This document shows positions 6,331 to 9,603 of a stretch of 9,603 nucleotides of DNA, in pieces. The first letter of the stretch is position 1. Each line of letters starts with the position of its first letter. The position numbers and the translations under genes are program-made. Under the pieces are notes generated by a model. It was not told the origin of the DNA and ran no database searches. It saw nothing but the letters and a program-made list of their open reading frames with translations. Source of the DNA: JAQVUB01 sp033809415 (lineage in GTDB: Bacteria; Verrucomicrobiota; Lentisphaeria; Oligosphaerales; Oligosphaeraceae); contig JAPXLT010000183.1 in the NCBI GenBank assembly GCA_033809415.1, positions 1 to 9,603 of the forward strand, read 5' to 3'.

Positions 6331-6975
6331 ATGTTCCACTTCGAACGTCAGGTCAGCCTGACGCTTCAAGGTGGCAGTATTGCCGGAGTTGATGAGGCCG
6401 GGCGCGGCCCGCTGGCCGGCCCGGTTGTGGCAGCAGCAGTTATTCTTCCTGCGGAAAACTCCTTTTCACTGCCGGTGAACGACTCAAAAAACCTGACTGC
6501 AAAACAACGCGAATCGCTTGCTGTTGCCATCCGCAACACTCGAGGTCTTCGCTTCGTGCTGGCGGAACGCTCCGCAGCGCGCATTGACCAAATCAATATT
6601 CTGCAGGCGACTCATGAAGCAATGCGGGAATGCATCCTGAACTTGGACCCCCTTCCTGCTTTTGCACTGGTAGATGGTTTGAAAGTACACAACTTCCCGG
6701 TTCCGGCACAATTTCTGGTCAAAGGGGACGCCCTTTCCGCCAGTATCGCCGCAGCCAGTATTCTTGCTAAAACCTGGCGCGATCAAATCATGCTCGAGAT
6801 GGATCGCATCTATCCAGCCTATGGATTCTGCCGAAATAAAGGCTATGGTACTCGAGAGCACCTCGAAGCCTTGAAAAAGCATGGTCCATGCCCCGAACAC
6901 CGACGATCCTTCGAACCAGTCGCACGCTGCCTGGCACCAGCGCCAGAACAATTATATCTGCCCTTTGGAGGGTAA
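6331..6975 (+). CDS. rnhB: Ribonuclease HII
   Basis: RNase HII cuts the RNA strand of RNA:DNA hybrids and removes single ribonucleotides misplaced in DNA. The 214-residue frame from 6331 holds GVDEAGRGPLAGPV at 19-32 with catalytic Asp21 and Glu22, VDGLKV with Asp115, KGDALSASIAAASILAK with Asp133, and the GYGTREHLEAL stretch near the end, all family signatures. The start is uncertain: ATG 6331 gives the usual short lead before the DEAGRG motif, ATG 6304 would add nine residues, and an in-frame TTG at 6265 lies within the inverted repeat and is unlikely. None has a clear ribosome-binding site. pcnB begins two bases after its stop, and the pcnB ribosome-binding site is inside this gene's end. 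trmD-rplS-rnhB order also occurs in chlamydiae. Confidence 0.94.
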   Translation: MFHFERQVSLTLQGGSIAGVDEAGRGPLAGPVVAAAVILPAENSFSLPVNDSKNLTAKQRESLAVAIRNTRGLRFVLAERSAARIDQINILQATHEAMRECILNLDPLPAFALVDGLKVHNFPVPAQFLVKGDALSASIAAASILAKTWRDQIMLEMDRIYPAYGFCRNKGYGTREHLEALKKHGPCPEHRRSFEPVARCLAPAPEQLYLPFGG

Positions 6976-6977
6976 CC

Positions 6978-8249
6978 ATGCCCCAGCTTGATAATCTAAA
7001 AAAAGAACCCTGTGACATCGTCCGCAGACTGGTTGACAGCGGTTATGAAGCGTACATAGTCGGCGGCGCCATCAGAGACCTTCTTCTCGGCGTGCAACCT
7101 AAGGATTACGATATCGCCACCTCGGCTTCACCCGAGGAAGTGCGCGCGGTCTTCGGACGCCGCCAATGCCGGATCATCGGACGGCGCTTCCGCCTCGCCC
7201 ATGTCATCATCAACCGGGAAATCTACGAAGTAAGCACTTTCCGCAGACGCCCCAATGAACAGGAACGGCGCGGACGAAAGAGCGATGATGGCACCATGAT
7301 CTGGAATGACAATGAATTCGGCACCCTCGAAGAAGACGCCACCAGGCGGGACTTCACCGTCAACAGCCTCTATTATGACGTCTGCGGAAAACGCGGCATT
7401 ATCGATTTCACCGGTGGACTCAAGGACCTGAAAAAACGCGTCGTGCGCGCCATAGGCGATCCTGCCGAACGCTTCGATGAAGACCCCGTGCGCATGATCC
7501 GTGCACTCAAACTATGTGGACAGTATCAGTTCACTCTCTCCCGCGGCCTTGCCAAAGCCCTCAAGGAAAAACGTCCGAAGATCATTCTCGCATCGCGTTC
7601 GAGGCTCTTCGAGGAACTGCTGAAAATTATCAGTTCGAGCAAATCGGAGGCGATCCTCGCGGCGCTTCACAAACATGATATTCTGTCATTGCTCTGGCCG
7701 GTTTTTGACCAGTCCTGGGATGAAGCCGAGGGTCTCCTGGCACGTCAGCTGATGATTTTGCGCGGGCGGGAACTCGAGGCCGGGCACATCCATCTTTCCA
7801 AGGCCATGGCTCTGGCTACAGCCTCGCTTCCCTTTCTGATGAGTGCGCTCAATCCGCAAAACATGACTGCGTTTTGGAAGCGCGATGAAAATACCGATGC
7901 GCTTGCCGGAAAAGTCATCCGCCTCCTCTTTGAAGAATACGCACTGCCCAAATTTTTTGCCATGCGTATTCGTGATATCTGTTATCTGGTGCCGCGTCTG
8001 CTGGCCAAGCCAGTATCCCCGCGTGCCTTGCAACACCGGGAATACCGCCATGCCCGAAAATTGCTGGAAATGCTGGTCGAAACGTATCACTGGGACGAAG
8101 CCCTCCTTGCCGATCTGCCACAGGCAGTCTACCCAATGCTGATCGGCAACACGTTCGAGCAACCGGATGATGCTGCGGCAAGCATCATAAAACGCCCCAG
8201 GCAGCGCCGTCCATACAAACGCAAAAAATCTTCACCCGCCTCCATCTGA
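6978..8249 (+). CDS. pcnB: Poly(A) polymerase I-type nucleotidyltransferase (PcnB)
   Basis: This 423-residue class II polymerase-beta-like nucleotidyltransferase has GGAIRDLLLG at 29-38, the metal-binding DYD at 43-45, the third carboxylate Glu84 in EVSTFR, and EEDATRRDFTVNSLYYD at 118-134. The stretch IIGRRFRLAHV at 66-76 fits the signature described as separating bacterial poly(A) polymerases from CCA-adding enzymes, and the whole N-terminal half follows E. coli PcnB. PcnB adds A-tails to RNA 3' ends and promotes decay. The very basic end (RPRQRRPYKRKK) resembles that of PcnB. The ATG at 6978 has a strong GGAGGG site five bases upstream; an upstream in-frame ATG at 6888 only extends into rnhB. 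A CCA-adding role cannot be fully excluded. Confidence 0.9.
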   Translation: MPQLDNLKKEPCDIVRRLVDSGYEAYIVGGAIRDLLLGVQPKDYDIATSASPEEVRAVFGRRQCRIIGRRFRLAHVIINREIYEVSTFRRRPNEQERRGRKSDDGTMIWNDNEFGTLEEDATRRDFTVNSLYYDVCGKRGIIDFTGGLKDLKKRVVRAIGDPAERFDEDPVRMIRALKLCGQYQFTLSRGLAKALKEKRPKIILASRSRLFEELLKIISSSKSEAILAALHKHDILSLLWPVFDQSWDEAEGLLARQLMILRGRELEAGHIHLSKAMALATASLPFLMSALNPQNMTAFWKRDENTDALAGKVIRLLFEEYALPKFFAMRIRDICYLVPRLLAKPVSPRALQHREYRHARKLLEMLVETYHWDEALLADLPQAVYPMLIGNTFEQPDDAAASIIKRPRQRRPYKRKKSSPASI

Positions 8250-8284
8250 ATCTTTTTCAAGTCGTTTTCAACAGGGGTCTAACG

Positions 8285-9310
8285 ATGTGGAAATATCTCC
8301 TCTACGGCATCATTATCGCCATTCACCTTGCCATTGTATCACTCCTCTTCATGGGTGACAACCTCAACCAATCCGGTAAAAAGGCTCCGAAGCCTGAAAC
8401 ACTCGAGGAATCCGCCAACACTGGTGAAAACAACTTGTCGCCGGAGCAAAGCCCGCCTGGGAAACAGACGCGCCCGCCCTATTCACCCAATTATTATCTG
8501 CAGCAGAATGCGACTCTGCCTGCCGAATTGAATCGCCTGGTTAGCAATTGCAACGCAGCCGCAATCATTGACCCGGATCAGAAAGTTATGCTTTGGGGAA
8601 AAAATGTCACGCAGCCCTATCCGTTAGCCTCGCTGACCAAGATGATGACTGTGCTTCTAGCAATGGAGGAAGTTACCCAGGGGAACAAGGGGATCACCCT
8701 CGAGACCACGGTCAAAGTCACCAAGGAAGCTACAAAAATCGGGGTGCGCCAAGTATGGCTTGATCTCCGTGAAACCTTCACCATTGATGAACTGCTCAAG
8801 TGCGCTCTGATTCGCAGCGCCAACGACTGCACCTACCTGCTGGCTGAATTCCTTGGCGGCGGAAGCCATGACAATTTTGTCAGCCAAATGAATACCCGGG
8901 CACGGCAGCTGGGCTGTCAAAACTTCGTCTTCTATAATGCCCATGGCTTGCCTGACGAAAAAACCGGCAAGGAAAACCAAGGCAGCGTCCTCGAACTGGC
9001 CTACCTCGCTGAATGCCTCTGGCAATACCCCGAAGTGATGAAATGGACCGCGACGCGCCAGGAATTCATCCGCGAAAATACCAAGAAACCGTTCCAGCTG
9101 GATACGACGAACTCGCTCTTAAGAACCTGCCCTGGGGTCAACGGCATGAAAACCGGCATGACCAACAAGGCTGGATACTGCATCGTCGTAACTTGCGAAC
9201 GGGAACAAAAACGCCTGATTGCCATTGTAATGGGCGTATCCGGACGCGGCGGCGATAAAATACGCGACGATATCGCCAAAAGACTCATCGAATGGGCATA
9301 TAAAAAATAG
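8285..9310 (+). CDS. D-alanyl-D-alanine carboxypeptidase, peptidase family S11 (DacA/DacF type)
   Basis: The 341-residue protein has an N-terminal membrane anchor or uncleaved signal at about 5-23, a Pro/Ser/Asn-rich linker to about 75, then a penicillin-binding catalytic domain with SLTK at 116-119 (Ser116 nucleophile), SAN at 178-180 and KTG at 289-291. Enzymes of this family remove the terminal D-alanine of peptidoglycan pentapeptides outside the membrane. The chain stops at the end of the catalytic domain (about residue 340), so the C-terminal PBP5-type domain found in many relatives is missing and anchoring is probably by the N-terminus. No lipobox cysteine is seen. The ATG at 8285 has AGGGG at 8273-8277 seven bases upstream and lies 35 bases after pcnB. 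A G-rich heptamer array begins at its stop codon. Confidence 0.93.
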   Translation: MWKYLLYGIIIAIHLAIVSLLFMGDNLNQSGKKAPKPETLEESANTGENNLSPEQSPPGKQTRPPYSPNYYLQQNATLPAELNRLVSNCNAAAIIDPDQKVMLWGKNVTQPYPLASLTKMMTVLLAMEEVTQGNKGITLETTVKVTKEATKIGVRQVWLDLRETFTIDELLKCALIRSANDCTYLLAEFLGGGSHDNFVSQMNTRARQLGCQNFVFYNAHGLPDEKTGKENQGSVLELAYLAECLWQYPEVMKWTATRQEFIRENTKKPFQLDTTNSLLRTCPGVNGMKTGMTNKAGYCIVVTCEREQKRLIAIVMGVSGRGGDKIRDDIAKRLIEWAYKK

Positions 9311-9365
9311 GGTGCAGGGGGCAGGGGGCAGGGATTAGTGGCGAGTGGCGAGTGGCGAGTGGTCG
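9310..9365. repeat. G-rich tandem heptamer array in two blocks
   Basis: Starting with the last base of the TAG stop, the DNA reads as eight 7-base units: GGGTGCA, GGGGGCA, GGGGGCA, GGGATTA, GTGGCGA three times, then GTGGTCG. The first unit is the reverse complement of the TGCACCC unit seen after 4168, so the two arrays are related but lie in opposite orientation. The first four units contain four G-runs with two- to four-base loops, a classical G-quadruplex pattern on the coding strand. The second block has another motif with the same 7-base period. Confidence 0.9.
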
Positions 9366-9603
9366 GAGAAAACAACAAACCAGACCGAAATTCCGCATGC
9401 AATCTTATCCGTCAAAGCAACAACCCTATAAAAATTTTCGTGCTACTATCACCCAGAATCTTGTTTTTTGGGAAAGATTTTTCAGAAAATCAATATCCAA
9501 GTCATTGGCAAACAATCACTTGTCAAGCTGATCCGTCTGATTGTGGTGCCTTTACAAGGCACTGTCTTTGGGTGGGTTCCTCACCCCAGGCTAAAGCCAG
9601 GGG
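9366..9603. other. Gene-free right edge
   Basis: No open frame here looks like a gene and no tRNA is visible. A weak AATCTT/AAGATT pair at 9457-9479 followed by T could be a poor terminator for the carboxypeptidase gene. The last 60 bases hold several hairpins described separately. Confidence 0.6.
9546..9603. repeat. Cluster of small palindromes, REP-like, cut by the window edge
   Basis: Three hairpins follow each other: GTGCCTT/AAGGCAC with a three-base loop (9546-9562), GGGTG/CACCC with a seven-base loop (9570-9586), and CCCCAGGCT/AGCCAGGGG with an AA loop and one A-A mismatch (9584-9603). The second and third share bases, so they may be alternative folds. The CCCC-GGCT-AGCC-GGGG form resembles dispersed palindromic repeats seen in several environmental bacterial phyla. 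The element probably continues past the window. Confidence 0.6.

Noticed and set aside
6888..6977. Earlier in-frame ATG extending PcnB by 30 residues
   Set aside because: It lies within the conserved end of rnhB, whereas the ATG at 6978 has a strong ribosome-binding site and gives a family-like N-terminus.
9001..9402. Minus-strand open frame of 133 codons reaching over the second heptamer array
   Set aside because: It is mostly the reverse of the carboxypeptidase gene plus translated repeat; no start signal or family resemblance.
9457..9479. Terminator for the carboxypeptidase gene
   Set aside because: The six-base AATCTT stem is AT-rich with an 11-base loop; too weak to claim, mentioned only within the gene-free right edge.

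Overview
The window is a compact, almost entirely plus-strand stretch of bacterial housekeeping genes of roughly balanced base composition. A single-chain SecDF, the order rpsP-khpA-trmD-rplS-rnhB without rimM, and the style of the proteins suggest the PVC superphylum (Planctomycetes-Verrucomicrobia-Chlamydiae and relatives), perhaps Lentisphaerota. That placement is an inference from gene order and protein style as I remember them. There is no rRNA or marker search behind it.

Layout: 1-210 is a gene-free leader. 211-4168 holds yajC, a fused secDF and a NagD-type HAD phosphatase gene that follows secDF closely. 4169-4321 is an intergenic stretch with eight perfect 7-bp tandem repeats and then an AT-rich likely promoter. 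4322-6102 is a ribosomal/tRNA-modification operon: rpsP (S16), an RNA-binding KH protein (khpA) with an extra N-terminal segment, trmD (tRNA m1G37 methyltransferase) and rplS (L19). rplS starts inside the end of trmD. 6103-6330 contains a long imperfect inverted repeat whose core looks like a two-way terminator. 6331-9310 holds rnhB (RNase HII), pcnB (poly(A) polymerase type nucleotidyltransferase) and a minimal D-alanyl-D-alanine carboxypeptidase. 9310-9603 starts with a second, G-rich heptamer array and ends with a cluster of small hairpins cut by the window edge.

The genes form three functional blocks: protein export (YajC-SecDF), translation (S16, KH protein, TrmD, L19), and nucleic-acid/RNA turnover with cell-wall trimming (RNase HII, PcnB, carboxypeptidase). 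No defence system, prophage, transposase gene, CRISPR array, tRNA or rRNA was seen. The least ordinary content is non-coding: two heptamer arrays that each begin at a stop codon, the palindromic element before rnhB, and the hairpin cluster at the right edge. I found no convincing undescribed multi-gene system.
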